DNA of 51,706 nucleotides, from assembly GCA_007695055.1 (NCBI GenBank), contig REEM01000199.1:1-51706 (forward strand), written 5' to 3'. Origin of the DNA: Spirochaetaceae bacterium (GTDB lineage Bacteria; Spirochaetota; Spirochaetia; DSM-27196; SLAA01). Position numbers and translations under genes: made by a program. Below the pieces are notes generated by a model, which searched no databases, was not told the DNA's origin, and saw nothing but the letters and a program-made list of their open reading frames with translations. Below are positions 24,928 through 33,745 of the stretch, in pieces (position 1 is the first letter of the stretch; each line of letters begins with the position of its first letter).

Positions 24928-24973
24928 TTCGTGCTTGTTTTTCGGACGATTTCGTGCTTGTTTTTCGGACGAT
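24928..24973 (+). repeat. Perfect 23-bp tandem repeat, two copies
   Basis: TTCGTGCTTGTTTTTCGGAC followed by GAT at 24928-24950 is repeated exactly at 24951-24973. It sits in the 120-bp gap between the PilZ gene and the 87-residue gene; the second copy ends 60 bp before the next start. No hairpin is obvious. Confidence 0.95.
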
Positions 24974-25033
24974 AAAGATGAACTATGTGTATCTTCACGC
25001 CACGGTAAAGGTACCTAAAAATGTTGAGGTAAT

Positions 25034-25297
25034 ATGAAAGTAGAACGAATAACCGACATTCAGCGGAAAGAGGCATACATCGACTATCGCCGGATGTACA
25101 CAGGAAATGCGACGCTAAGCCACAATCCCTCAGGCTCGGTTGAGGTGCCAATTGAGTTTGCCTTAGAACAAACGGCACTCGGGTCAATTGATATTAGTGT
25201 CAATCTACTGCAGAAAATTGAGTATCCGGTTCTGACTGTAATTGACAACCTTAAGGATTATATTCGCGAACTCTCAACCACGGGGCAGTTGAGCTGA
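25034..25297 (+). CDS. Small protein of unknown function upstream of tsaE
   Basis: 87 residues from ATG 25034 (AGGTAAT upstream). Not membrane-bound. VPIEFALEQTALGSIDISVNL and QKIEYPVLTVIDNLKDYIREL suggest two beta strands and a C-terminal helix. Its stop overlaps the probable CTG start of tsaE (CTGA). I recognise no family; it is likely a spirochaete-specific gene. Confidence 0.7.
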   Translation: MKVERITDIQRKEAYIDYRRMYTGNATLSHNPSGSVEVPIEFALEQTALGSIDISVNLLQKIEYPVLTVIDNLKDYIRELSTTGQLS

Positions 25298-25827
25298 CAA
25301 AGACGTATACCTCTCATACTCCGGACGAGACTCAAGAGATAGCCGCAGCGTTTGCGTCCAGTTTAAGGTCGGGCGATGTGGTTTGTCTGGAAGGTGAGCT
25401 TGGAGCTGGCAAGACGGTCTTCGCCGCTGGTGTCGCACGTGGGCTTGGCGTTGACGAACACGTTACCAGTCCAACCTACCCTATTGTAGCTGAGTATCGT
25501 GGTAGCATGCCACTCTTTCACCTGGACCTTTACCGCATCAAGGATAGCGCAGAAGCACGCGATACCGGTTTAGAAGACTATATAGGCAATGCCGGAGTCA
25601 CCCTCATTGAATGGCCCTCACGAGCTGAAGATATCCTCCCAGATGACTGCATAACCGTCAAGATTTCCGATAGTCGGGGTGCGACACGAGACATGGACTC
25701 GAACGCCGCGGAAACAGGTGCCGAGAACGTGGAACAGGAAGGTGCTTTGTGCAGGGGACTATCAACCCGCATTATTACTATTTGCTACCCAGACGCAGCT
25801 CAGGAAGGCGGGAGCGTAAGCCTATGA
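25294..25827 (+). CDS. tsaE: tRNA N6-threonylcarbamoyladenosine synthesis ATPase TsaE, probable CTG start
   Basis: 177 residues if it starts at CTG 25294. TsaE is the ATPase of the TsaB-TsaD-TsaE complex that makes t6A37 in ANN-decoding tRNAs. Walker A GELGAGKT, then HVTSPTYPIVAEY and LFHLDLYRI are TsaE hallmarks. The only conventional in-frame start (GTG 25378) would begin right at the strand before Walker A and drop the normal KTYTSHTPDETQEIA N-terminus; no ATG, GTG or TTG lies between that point and the upstream stop. CTG overlaps the previous stop. The C-terminal extension (after ITVKISD) is longer than usual. Overlaps tsaB by 4 bp (ATGA). Confidence 0.88.
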   Translation: MTKTYTSHTPDETQEIAAAFASSLRSGDVVCLEGELGAGKTVFAAGVARGLGVDEHVTSPTYPIVAEYRGSMPLFHLDLYRIKDSAEARDTGLEDYIGNAGVTLIEWPSRAEDILPDDCITVKISDSRGATRDMDSNAAETGAENVEQEGALCRGLSTRIITICYPDAAQEGGSVSL

Positions 25828-26561
25828 CGGTGCTTTCACTTGATACCTCCACCTCTCGTTTAAGTGTAGCACTAATGAAGTTTACGGACGCTGGTATCGT
25901 CACGGCCGATAGTGCAGTCTCACTTAACGACGGGATTCGTCACGCCGAGCAATTGCTCCCAGCCATTGCTCACCTGCTCACCAAGACCGCGCTGCGGGTT
26001 CCGGAAATTGACCTTGTCGTGGTTGCGGCGGGCCCGGGCTCATTCACCGGCTTACGCATAGGCTTTTCTACCGCCAAAGGGCTCTTAGCGGCCGGTGCTG
26101 CGGACTACCTTGCCGTCCCAGCGGCCGATTGCTATGCGGTGGGACTCTCTGTGTACCCTGGCCTTGTTGTTCCGGTTCTAGATGCACGGAAGAAACGCTG
26201 GTATGGGGCGGTCTATCAAACCGCTCAGCGGTTGACCACCTACCTTGACCTTGCGGCCGAGGATTTTGTGCGGCTCCTTGAAACCCACCAGCAGCACGCG
26301 GCGCCGCCGCTTATCACCGGGCCGGACGCGGCGATCTTTCTTGAGCAACTGAGTTCAAACATGGAAGGTGGCGCTCAAGAATACCGTTTAGATCCACGAC
26401 ACCTTGAAGGCATTGCCGCTGTTTTGGCCAAAGAGGGCAGACGGAGGTACCTGGAAGGGGAACGAACTCCGGAAGATGCCGGTCCCGACTACCTAAGAAT
26501 GAGTGAGGCCGAGATAGGGATTCGTCAACGCGGAAAGGATGACGCAGGCTTTAGGACTTGA
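25824..26561 (+). CDS. tsaB: tRNA threonylcarbamoyladenosine biosynthesis protein TsaB
   Basis: 245 residues from ATG 25824, which overlaps the tsa[21 protein letters not shown] is the ASKHA-fold phosphate-1-like start, and [18 protein letters not shown] is the family signature. TsaB is a scaffold for TsaD in t6A synthesis; no tsaD is in the window. Its 3' end overlaps csrA on the other strand by 11 bp. Confidence 0.93.
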   Translation: MTVLSLDTSTSRLSVALMKFTDAGIVTADSAVSLNDGIRHAEQLLPAIAHLLTKTALRVPEIDLVVVAAGPGSFTGLRIGFSTAKGLLAAGAADYLAVPAADCYAVGLSVYPGLVVPVLDARKKRWYGAVYQTAQRLTTYLDLAAEDFVRLLETHQQHAAPPLITGPDAAIFLEQLSSNMEGGAQEYRLDPRHLEGIAAVLAKEGRRRYLEGERTPEDAGPDYLRMSEAEIGIRQRGKDDAGFRT

Positions 26562-26778
26562 ATAGATCTCCAAGGCCGTCCATGCGCGTCGGGTCGGTTT
26601 CGGCAGCAGCCTTGTTCTCACGCTGTATCGCGTCGTAGACTTCCTGCCTGTAGACCTTCACGTGACTTGGAGCGTCTATACCAATTTTGACATGTTCACC
26701 CTTGATCTCGATCACCGAGATCTCAATGCTGTCACCAATAAGAATCTTCTCGTTCAGCTTTCGTGCAAGTATCAACAT
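26551..26778 (-). CDS. csrA: Carbon storage regulator CsrA
   Basis: 75 residues. [22 protein letters not shown] and [23 protein letters not shown] are typical; the C-terminal tail is longer than in E. coli (61 residues) and acidic. CsrA dimers bind GGA in mRNA hairpin loops. It overlaps fliW by 7 bp, the standard arrangement when FliW sequesters CsrA until flagellin binds FliW. Likely targets are the flaB leaders in this window. Confidence 0.97.
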   Translation of the reverse strand: MLILARKLNEKILIGDSIEISVIEIKGEHVKIGIDAPSHVKVYRQEVYDAIQRENKAAAETDPTRMDGLGDLFKS

Positions 26779-27224
26779 GCGTTGTCTCGCTTGCCATCTG
26801 CCTCACCAAGAATTCGGTGCCGTGTCTCCCAGTTCGGATCAAGATGAATGGACTGCCGCCCAAGGCTATCACGCCGATTAATGATGACCGGCCCCTGAAG
26901 GTTGGCCGTCATCTCACGAACGTCTTCCGGAACCGTCACAATGGCAAACACCAGAATGTCGTCTGGATCAGGCGCGCCAATCTCTTCAATGTCCGAGTCT
27001 GGCACCTCTAGAACGTAGTCCGAGCGAAACAGATATGGATTAATGAGTAGAAATGAAATATCGATATCGCGCAGGCTTTGTAACCAGTAAAAAGGACGTT
27101 GCATTGCGTCGAGTAATGCGAACTCGGTATGGCTTTCAAAGCCAAATAGACCGTTGGAGAAACGTATGAGCTGTTTTTCCTCAATCTCGCAGCTTCCGAG
27201 AGCCTTGCTTTGAATTTGTAGCAT
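26772..27224 (-). CDS. fliW: Flagellar assembly factor FliW (CsrA antagonist)
   Basis: 150 residues. [39 protein letters not shown] and [14 protein letters not shown] are conserved FliW blocks. FliW binds CsrA allosterically and is displaced by flagellin, giving feedback on flagellin translation. Directly downstream of flgL (gap 10 bp) and overlapping csrA. Confidence 0.95.
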   Translation of the reverse strand: MLQIQSKALGSCEIEEKQLIRFSNGLFGFESHTEFALLDAMQRPFYWLQSLRDIDISFLLINPYLFRSDYVLEVPDSDIEEIGAPDPDDILVFAIVTVPEDVREMTANLQGPVIINRRDSLGRQSIHLDPNWETRHRILGEADGKRDNAC

Positions 27225-27234
27225 CTGTCCCTAC

Positions 27235-28482
27235 CTACCTCAAGAAGTCAAGCAATGTGGGCTGCAATACCCGTGACGCGGCCGAGAGTGCTGCCCGATG
27301 GGTGTGTTCAAGCATCCGGAGGTCCGTTATTGCCCCAGCCAGGTCTATATCCAGTTCATTCGATTTTCGACGCGCAACCTCGGGTATATCGTACTGCTCG
27401 GTGCGCTGATAAATAAAGTCGAGTCGCTTAGATTGAGCGCCAAGATCACCAAGACGAGATAGCATGGTATTGAGTCCCGAGTCGACACCGCCGAGAGCGG
27501 CTCCACCAACGGCTTGCTGGTCGCCAGCGTACAACGAGTCGCGCAACGAGATAACAACATCAAACAGCGAACCACCAAAATGGTCAGCCGACGGTGCAAT
27601 ATTTGCAGGCGGTCGTTGGGAGCCGTCACTAATAACACCAAGATCCTGTAAGACCGACCCGGTGGAGTCTTCGAGCCACATTTGATGTGGTGTAGTCGTT
27701 TCTAATGAGAGCGAGTTCTGCACCGGATCAAGCCGTGCGCGCAGAGAAAGCCCTGAGTCGTTGATTTTTCCTATGACCGCGCCAATGGTATCCCCTTCAG
27801 TGAGGTTTATCTCACGGCCGTTTATGCGAACTACACTGTCCTGCTGCACCTGGTAGCCACCTGCGTCTACCGTAGAGATCAGGGTCTGGTTTTCTGCCCA
27901 GAAGACCTCGTTGCCGGGAAAGTTAAGCTGCATGTGCGAGTTCTCGGATACCTCGGTTGTTTTGACATTGATGTCGCCGACGTACTCTACACCGGTAATG
28001 CGAGAGCCCTGAGCGCCAGGTACATTTCCCTCCACAATCCGAAAGGGTTCGGTGCGGGTTCGTGTTCCTGCAAAAATCATGCTACCGTCACCGTTCTTAG
28101 AGTTACCAAGACTGACAAACTCCTTAAGCAACTCGTCGACCTCGGCCGCCATAGCGCGCATATCATCTGGGGTGTAGGTTCCATGCGCTCCCTGCACCGC
28201 AATCTCACGAATTCGCTGCAGCATGTCTACACCCTGCCGAACCTGACCCTCGGTGTATCTATGGTTACTCTGCGCAAACTCAATATTCGTGCTGTATCGC
28301 TCAAGCCGAGTCTGGAAGGACTTAAAGCGGGTTCCATGCGCTGCGGCTATGGGGTCGTCACGGAGAGATTGCACCTTACTCTGGGTACCAATCTGATCAC
28401 GAGTACGAGCCATTTCATACTCACGACGTCTCATGTGGAACTGCATGTTTTCATGCGTAAGATTATTACTTATGCGTTGCAT
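27235..28482 (-). CDS. flgL: Flagellar hook-associated protein 3
   Basis: 415 residues. The N-terminal flagellin-like D0/D1 is MQRISNNLTHENMQFHM, with GMLQRIREIAVQGAHGTY; the C-terminal helix has DLGAQSKRLDFIYQR and LDIDLAGAITDLRM. FlgL joins hook and filament after FlgK. 6 bp after flgK. Confidence 0.93.
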   Translation of the reverse strand: MQRISNNLTHENMQFHMRRREYEMARTRDQIGTQSKVQSLRDDPIAAAHGTRFKSFQTRLERYSTNIEFAQSNHRYTEGQVRQGVDMLQRIREIAVQGAHGTYTPDDMRAMAAEVDELLKEFVSLGNSKNGDGSMIFAGTRTRTEPFRIVEGNVPGAQGSRITGVEYVGDINVKTTEVSENSHMQLNFPGNEVFWAENQTLISTVDAGGYQVQQDSVVRINGREINLTEGDTIGAVIGKINDSGLSLRARLDPVQNSLSLETTTPHQMWLEDSTGSVLQDLGVISDGSQRPPANIAPSADHFGGSLFDVVISLRDSLYAGDQQAVGGAALGGVDSGLNTMLSRLGDLGAQSKRLDFIYQRTEQYDIPEVARRKSNELDIDLAGAITDLRMLEHTHRAALSAASRVLQPTLLDFLR

Positions 28483-28488
28483 AGCTTA

Positions 28489-30363
28489 TTAGACTCCCAT
28501 CCTGTTAATGATAACGTCGAGCATTTGGTCGACCTGGGCGATATATCTTGCAGCGGCATTGTACCCATGCTGGAAGCGAATCATGTCGGCCAGTTCCTCG
28601 TCTATATTGACCCCACTAATCGACTCTCGCATCTCCCGCAGGTCTTTCATGATCAGTTGCTGCGTTTCCAGGGCAATTCGAGCTTCTTTACCCTTAAGCC
28701 CAATCTCGGCCACGCTGTCTGCAAAGTAGTCGTCAAAGGTGGCGGTACGCCCCACCATAACCGGGTTGTTGCGCAGCGAAGCAATCTCGCGCGCGGCCAT
28801 TCCGTTGCCAGCCTCGCCCGGTCGACCGGCCTCGCCAAACGAGGCAGCCACTTTGCTAGGGTCACGCCGCAGGGTTTCGGTGACCTCGATCCAGGAGGAC
28901 GGTCGGGCGAGCGGAGCCACAGAAAAGTCCGCATCTGCCCGCAATGCGGTAACCTGGTCCGCGGCGTCAGAGCTAAAGGCTCCCGCCGCCCCACTTGCAA
29001 GCAAGACCCCAGAGTAACCTACCAGGAACTGCCCCGAGTCCTGCAATGACCGAATAACAAAGTCAGGGTTCTCGAGAGCCTCGGCCGGTGTTGCGCGTAA
29101 CTGAAGACGATCCTCTCGATTCAGGCGCGCAGTAACCTCAGCGCCGGAGTTGTTAATTCTGGCAATGAGATCTCCGACAGTATCGGTCGGGTTGTACTGC
29201 ACATCGACAGTTCCATCCGCACTTGGCAAGGTTATAACCCCGGATAGTCCTATTTGCTGCTCGTTCTGAAGGCGGTTGGCACCATTTATTCTGTGCAAGT
29301 AGGTCGAGTCAAAAGCCCCGTCGCCGGTAGAGTCATAGTTTCCCAAGGCATTAATGACTGCTTGGTGCTCTACAAAGAAGTCGTTGCCACTCGCTCCATC
29401 CAGCCCATAGCCATCTCTATGAATCTCGTTCACCAGATCGATAAAGGTAATGGTCATGGTGTCGAGTTTTTGCAACTCTTCCCGTACATCGCTATCGCGG
29501 AGTTCCTGGAGCGCAAACAACTTGCCTCCCCGGAAATCGGCCGTCTCGTCACTGTGTGACCAGCGCACTCGTGAGAAACCCTCGTTGGCGGGCTCAGCCT
29601 CAAGCTCAAAGGGTCGCGAAATTCCACCCTGCACAATATGAAAACCAGAGGTGTGGATATTGAACTCATCCGGGTCGCGTGTATCTGTCGTGATATTAAT
29701 GAGCTTAGAAAGGTCCTCTACTAAGACGTCACGTCGATCTAGTAGGTCGTTTGGGTTGTCGCCAGCCGCCTCGGACTTCACTATCTCCATGTTGATATCT
29801 GCGATATCCCGAATCAGGACATTCACGTCACGCACAGTTGCGCGGATCTCGTCGTCCAGCATTTCACGGAGTTCGTGAAGAGATCGACTCCGCTGGTGAA
29901 TGCCTTCTATGAGTGCCTCTCCGTTGCGAACGACTGCAGCACGAGATGCACCCTGCTCCGGCAGCATGGCGAGCTCCTGCCATCCGTCCCAGAACTGATC
30001 CATAAGAGACCGCACCGACAGGTTGGTGGGTTCGTTGTATACCTGCTCGAGCATCATTACGTACTTGTCGCGACTCTGCCAGTACCCCTCACCATTTGCC
30101 TGCGAGACAATGCGCCCCTCAAGTATCATGTCCTTCAGGCGCTCCACACGGGCCACCTGAACCCCCTGCCCTACCTGTCCCGGGCGCTCGGCACGGTTTA
30201 GTTGCGGCCGGTAAATTGGGTGAGTGGCCTCCATCTGCACGCGCTGCCTGCTGTAGCCACGAACCGAGGCGTTGCTGAGGTTGTGACCCGCAGTGGTTAA
30301 GGCACGATTATGTGCATTGAGACTGCGTTTGCCAATTTCTATGCCCGAAAAGGTAGACTGCAT
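28489..30363 (-). CDS. flgK: Flagellar hook-associated protein 1
   Basis: 624 residues. MQSTFSGIEIGKRSLNAHNR and NLSNASVRGYSRQRVQME are the FlgK N-terminus; SGVNIDEELADMIRFQHGYN and YIAQVDQMLDVIINRMGV the C-terminus. Together with FlgL it forms the hook-filament junction. GLKGKEARIALETQQL corresponds to the penultimate helix. It starts 9 bp after flgN. Confidence 0.95.
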   Translation of the reverse strand: MQSTFSGIEIGKRSLNAHNRALTTAGHNLSNASVRGYSRQRVQMEATHPIYRPQLNRAERPGQVGQGVQVARVERLKDMILEGRIVSQANGEGYWQSRDKYVMMLEQVYNEPTNLSVRSLMDQFWDGWQELAMLPEQGASRAAVVRNGEALIEGIHQRSRSLHELREMLDDEIRATVRDVNVLIRDIADINMEIVKSEAAGDNPNDLLDRRDVLVEDLSKLINITTDTRDPDEFNIHTSGFHIVQGGISRPFELEAEPANEGFSRVRWSHSDETADFRGGKLFALQELRDSDVREELQKLDTMTITFIDLVNEIHRDGYGLDGASGNDFFVEHQAVINALGNYDSTGDGAFDSTYLHRINGANRLQNEQQIGLSGVITLPSADGTVDVQYNPTDTVGDLIARINNSGAEVTARLNREDRLQLRATPAEALENPDFVIRSLQDSGQFLVGYSGVLLASGAAGAFSSDAADQVTALRADADFSVAPLARPSSWIEVTETLRRDPSKVAASFGEAGRPGEAGNGMAAREIASLRNNPVMVGRTATFDDYFADSVAEIGLKGKEARIALETQQLIMKDLREMRESISGVNIDEELADMIRFQHGYNAAARYIAQVDQMLDVIINRMGV

Positions 30364-30372
30364 TCCATTCCC

Positions 30373-30891
30373 CTACAGTTGATGATCCAGAACAAGAGCA
30401 CGACGATCGGCGCTTGCAGCACTGCCGTTACGCGAATAGTGCTTGCCCTTATGGCTTGGAAAGAGTTCTTCCAAGAAGGCCTGGGTCGTCTCAGCGGCCG
30501 CATTGACGTATGACTGCAGCCCATAAGTAGCCGACTGCACCGTCATGACAGCAATTTTCAGCTGCCGGTAAAGTTCGGTGAGTTCGGTACGGTCCGCAAA
30601 CGGGGCAAGTTGCAAAATGTCTAGCAAAGCGACCCCTACATCACTCTCGGACTCAGCAAGCTCCTCGGAGTATGAAGAATCTGCGAAATCAGCAAGGCAG
30701 TCTCGCCGCATTTCCTCGGCATCAATAACTCTGGAACTCCAGTAGTCGAGCTCATAGAGCTTTTTTTCCAACTGTGACCAGTCGCGTTCCATGACAGCAT
30801 TACGTATCAGACGCTCGAGCTCCGCTACCCTTTCCAGGGCCTCGATCTCGGCGCGGAGAGTCTTTTTAAGTGGTTCAACGGATAGTTTCAT
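30373..30891 (-). CDS. flgN: FlgN-like flagellar export chaperone
   Basis: 172 residues, no signal peptide, almost wholly helical (LKKTLRAEIEALERVAELER, DWSQLEKKLYELDYW, LYRQLKIAVMTVQSATYGLQ). FlgN proteins diverge, but size, helical content, the C-terminal segment QSATYGLQSYVNAA..TTQAF and the place directly upstream of flgK agree with the FlgK/FlgL chaperone. TGGAGGA precedes the ATG. First gene of the flgN-flgK-flgL-fliW-csrA operon. Confidence 0.82.
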   Translation of the reverse strand: MKLSVEPLKKTLRAEIEALERVAELERLIRNAVMERDWSQLEKKLYELDYWSSRVIDAEEMRRDCLADFADSSYSEELAESESDVGVALLDILQLAPFADRTELTELYRQLKIAVMTVQSATYGLQSYVNAAAETTQAFLEELFPSHKGKHYSRNGSAASADRRALVLDHQL

Positions 30892-30938
30892 CTATATCCT
30901 CCATAGTGGGCCGCAGATGGTACCGGCCGTCTTATTTA

Positions 30939-30966
30939 TTCTCGGCTGTATGGCGAGCGCGATTAA
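30939..30966 (-). promoter_or_regulatory. Sigma-28-like promoter of the flgN-flgK-flgL-fliW-csrA operon
   Basis: On the minus strand TTAA (30966-30963), 16-bp spacer, GCCGAGAA (30946-30939); consensus TAAA-N15-GCCGATAA. About 40 nt leader to flgN. The regulator genes fliW-csrA would then be in the same late class as flaB1. Confidence 0.7.
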
Positions 30967-30982
30967 GACGTTTCGTTGGACG

Positions 30983-31012
30983 ATGACAAATGGCGGTCGT
31001 TGCGTGTATACT
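30983..31012 (+). promoter_or_regulatory. Sigma-70 promoter of the GH3-GNAT-glgA run
   Basis: ATGACA (30983-30988), 18-bp spacer, TATACT (31007-31012), then AGAGGA at 31022-31027 before the start. Divergent to the flgN promoter. Confidence 0.65.
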
Positions 31013-31035
31013 TCGATCCACAGAGGAAAATGTAC

Positions 31036-32790
31036 ATGTTTCGATTCTCACACCCCATATTTAACGCATTACTCATACCAGCTGCAGGTTTTCTGCTGGT
31101 TCTGACCTTTGGTCTCTTGGTTTCGACGCCTGCCCTGGCCCAAGAGGCTCCATTCGGCGGTCTGAACATCCATGATGAGCCGATAGAAGATATCGTTGAA
31201 AGAATTCTGTCCGAACTCAGTTCCGAGGAGATGGTGGGCCAGGTATTTCTTTTAGGTTGGCAGGGAGAAGGCCCAAGCGCCACCATAATGGACTGGATCA
31301 GACGCCGCAATCTTGGTGGAGTCAAGATTTTCGGTTGGAATGCAGATCATATTCCTACCCTTGTGAACTCCATTCGCACAATGCAGGCTGCGGCACTTGG
31401 TAGAAATGGAATTCCTTTGTTTACCGCCACGGATCAGGAAGGCGGATGGGTTCGTCATGTGCGCGGCAACACCGCAATCACTCCCGGCAACATGGCAATT
31501 GGAGCTGGAGGGCTACCACAAGACGCATACCTGAGCGGATACCATATTGGTAAAGAACTCAACGCGCTTGGAATAAACATGAACTTTGCCCCAACTGTAG
31601 ACCTCTACACTAACCCGGAAGCTGTCGTTATTGGTCCGCGTGCCTTTTCAGATGATCCCGTTCAATCCGGCATATTGGGAGCAGCTTTCGCGAGGGGCCT
31701 ATCAGACACCGGGGTCCTGGCAACTGGGAAGCACTTCCCTGGACACGGAAATGCTGACGGTGACTCGCATGGGGTGCTTCCGGTACTGAATGAGACTCTT
31801 GAGGAGCTCCGAGACCGCGAACTGGTTCCTTTCCGCATAATGATCAGGGAGGGTGTTCCAGCACTTATGTCCGCCCACCTTGCTTTCCCCGCCATAGACC
31901 CTCGCGGGACTCCGGCCTCGCTCTCATCCCGTTTTCAACGTGATATTCTACGCGATGAGTTGGGCTTTGAAGGAATAATTATTACCGACGATCTCTACAT
32001 GGGGGGGGCCACAGTCTACCAGGCGCGCACAGGACGCAGCTTTGCTGAGATCTGCCTCGAGGCACTCATTGCTGGCAACGACATGATCATGCTGTCGCGC
32101 ACGCCCGCAATAAATGATGCAATCTGGCGTGTGGTACATGACCGTTACCTCACAGACCCCGAGTTTGCCACAACCATTCGAAACTCGGTACGCCGAATTC
32201 TGCGTGCCAAGATTACTATGTTGAAGGCTGATAACCCGGTGCCGGTATTTCCCACTATTGCCGAGGCCAACAGAGTACTGGGAAACCAGGATGGGCGCGA
32301 TTTCTTCTTTCAAAGCGCTGCCCGTGGTGTGACCGTACTTCGCAACGGGGCGCTACCAATAGATCCGGCCAACGGCAACCGCATTCTCCTCGTAGGTAAC
32401 AACCCACGATTTTTCTCTGTGGGACGACGATTTTACCCGAACGCGGCCGAGTTAAGACTGAACAATATAAATCCTGCCTTTTCCACCGCAGCAGACCGTG
32501 AAATGGTTCCGAGAGTAGCCTCCAACTATGACACCATTATTTTTAACGTTTCCAGCCTCAACACCTTTGAGGTCGTATCACAGCTCCGAGATATGGATGT
32601 TGAGGTGGTGGTTTTGTCGGTCTTAAGCCCAAGTCGTGTTCGCGATTTAGATTGGGTTGGGGCCAAGGTAGCCGTTTACGGCTGGGGTAATGAGTCATTT
32701 GAGAGTGGTTTCGCAGTCCTGCGTGGCGACTTCACCAGCGCTGGTACACTCCCGTTGAACTGGCATGAAACTCTTGATCAACTTGACTGA
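31036..32790 (+). CDS. Glycoside hydrolase family 3, beta-N-acetylhexosaminidase (NagZ-like), exported
   Basis: 584 residues from ATG 31036, set by AGAGGA eight bases upstream (ATG 31030 is too close). Signal peptide ends ALAQ-EA, so the enzyme is periplasmic, unlike cytoplasmic E. coli NagZ, and has an extra C-terminal domain of ~220 residues as in Gram-positive NagZ. GH3 motifs: KHFPGHGNADGDSH near residue 231 (with the NagZ His of D-x-H) and IITDDLYMGG near 317 (nucleophile Asp). It should trim GlcNAc from muropeptides. A G8 run codes MGGA just after the nucleophile. Confidence 0.88.
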   Translation: MFRFSHPIFNALLIPAAGFLLVLTFGLLVSTPALAQEAPFGGLNIHDEPIEDIVERILSELSSEEMVGQVFLLGWQGEGPSATIMDWIRRRNLGGVKIFGWNADHIPTLVNSIRTMQAAALGRNGIPLFTATDQEGGWVRHVRGNTAITPGNMAIGAGGLPQDAYLSGYHIGKELNALGINMNFAPTVDLYTNPEAVVIGPRAFSDDPVQSGILGAAFARGLSDTGVLATGKHFPGHGNADGDSHGVLPVLNETLEELRDRELVPFRIMIREGVPALMSAHLAFPAIDPRGTPASLSSRFQRDILRDELGFEGIIITDDLYMGGATVYQARTGRSFAEICLEALIAGNDMIMLSRTPAINDAIWRVVHDRYLTDPEFATTIRNSVRRILRAKITMLKADNPVPVFPTIAEANRVLGNQDGRDFFFQSAARGVTVLRNGALPIDPANGNRILLVGNNPRFFSVGRRFYPNAAELRLNNINPAFSTAADREMVPRVASNYDTIIFNVSSLNTFEVVSQLRDMDVEVVVLSVLSPSRVRDLDWVGAKVAVYGWGNESFESGFAVLRGDFTSAGTLPLNWHETLDQLD

Positions 32791-32814
32791 ACACCGGCTG
32801 GACGGAGCTACGTA

Positions 32815-33693
32815 GTGCCCTGGTTTGCTGCCCGAACCCCTTTGGCGCTTTCGCGGGTAGAAGAGTTTGTAAGATCCAACGAGTGGAGCTGTGCTTCCGT
32901 TGGGGCGCAGCTTCGCCAACGAACTCCACTCGACATGCTCAAAAGACACACGCATTTTGAGTACTTTACGTTGGATGGACAGCAGGGGCCAGTTCTGGCA
33001 ATTAACATGGAAAACAGTTTTGGTTTCCGGTATCCGGTGTTAAGCGAAACCGCAATTAGTGCCGGAGCTGCAATGGAACTCGGAGGGCGAAGCCCCACCT
33101 CCGGGCGACGTTCCATGACTGTTATGGGAAGAGAGCAGGCCGTCTGCGGCGTTGAGGCCTCCGTCCGACTCACATTTGGTCGAGAACCCAAATACCGTGT
33201 CGAGTACTATCTCATGACCCGGCAAGCAGGATCAGTAGTGGAAGGCAGAAGCCGAGTTGCCGAACAATGTCGTTTTCTGCGGGCCGATGCTCGACATACA
33301 GACCGGCTCCTGGCGATGCAGATTGCCTACGAAGAGGAAGAGGTTGTGGTTGACGGTAGGCGGGTTGATCCCCAAGCAACACGGTTTCATTTGCGAGATG
33401 ATCTGCGCGAGCAACTCGTGTATTTTGCAACCCACGACGGTCGTGCGGTAGCAAAGGCTGGCACCAACGCGCGCGGTTTCACCTACGACCAAATTGGTGG
33501 TGTCTATACCGAGCCCGCCCTTCGGGGGCACGGTATAAGCACCGCACTCATGCAGGTTCTCCTAAATAGCATCACCGAGTACAAAAAAAACGCGGTTCTT
33601 TTTGTAAAAAAGCCAAACAAATCGGCAATTGCGGTGTATGATCGACTAGGGTTTGAAACGAGAGATAGTTTTGTGATTTCCTACTATCAATAG
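32815..33693 (+). CDS. GNAT-family N-acetyltransferase domain protein
   Basis: 292 residues from GTG 32815 with GGAG upstream. Residues ~200-290 are a GNAT domain: IGGVYTEPALRGHGISTALM (the R/Q-x-x-G-x-G/A acetyl-CoA loop) and NKSAIAVYDRLGFE. The N-terminal ~195 residues are not recognisable and may be a second, degenerate GNAT fold (HFEYFTLDGQQGPVLAI). Acceptor unknown. 24 bp after the GH3 gene, 52 bp before glgA; an operon is likely. Confidence 0.8.
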   Translation: MPWFAARTPLALSRVEEFVRSNEWSCASVGAQLRQRTPLDMLKRHTHFEYFTLDGQQGPVLAINMENSFGFRYPVLSETAISAGAAMELGGRSPTSGRRSMTVMGREQAVCGVEASVRLTFGREPKYRVEYYLMTRQAGSVVEGRSRVAEQCRFLRADARHTDRLLAMQIAYEEEEVVVDGRRVDPQATRFHLRDDLREQLVYFATHDGRAVAKAGTNARGFTYDQIGGVYTEPALRGHGISTALMQVLLNSITEYKKNAVLFVKKPNKSAIAVYDRLGFETRDSFVISYYQ

Positions 33694-33745
33694 CTGGGTT
33701 AGGCCCAACCAACACCGCTGGAGAGGATCCATTAAAGAACAACCG

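Noticed and set aside
24914-25033. CRISPR or integration site at the 23-bp tandem repeat
   Set aside because: Only two copies, directly adjacent without spacers, with no cas or integrase gene nearby.
27934-29049. 371-codon plus-strand frame across flgL and flgK
   Set aside because: Spans the boundary of two certain flagellar genes on the opposite strand; sequence is low-information and has no recognisable domain.
33583-33590. A8 run in the GNAT gene as a phase-variation site
   Set aside because: A-runs of this length are common, and the run codes normal residues before a conserved GNAT block; weaker case than the G10 tract.
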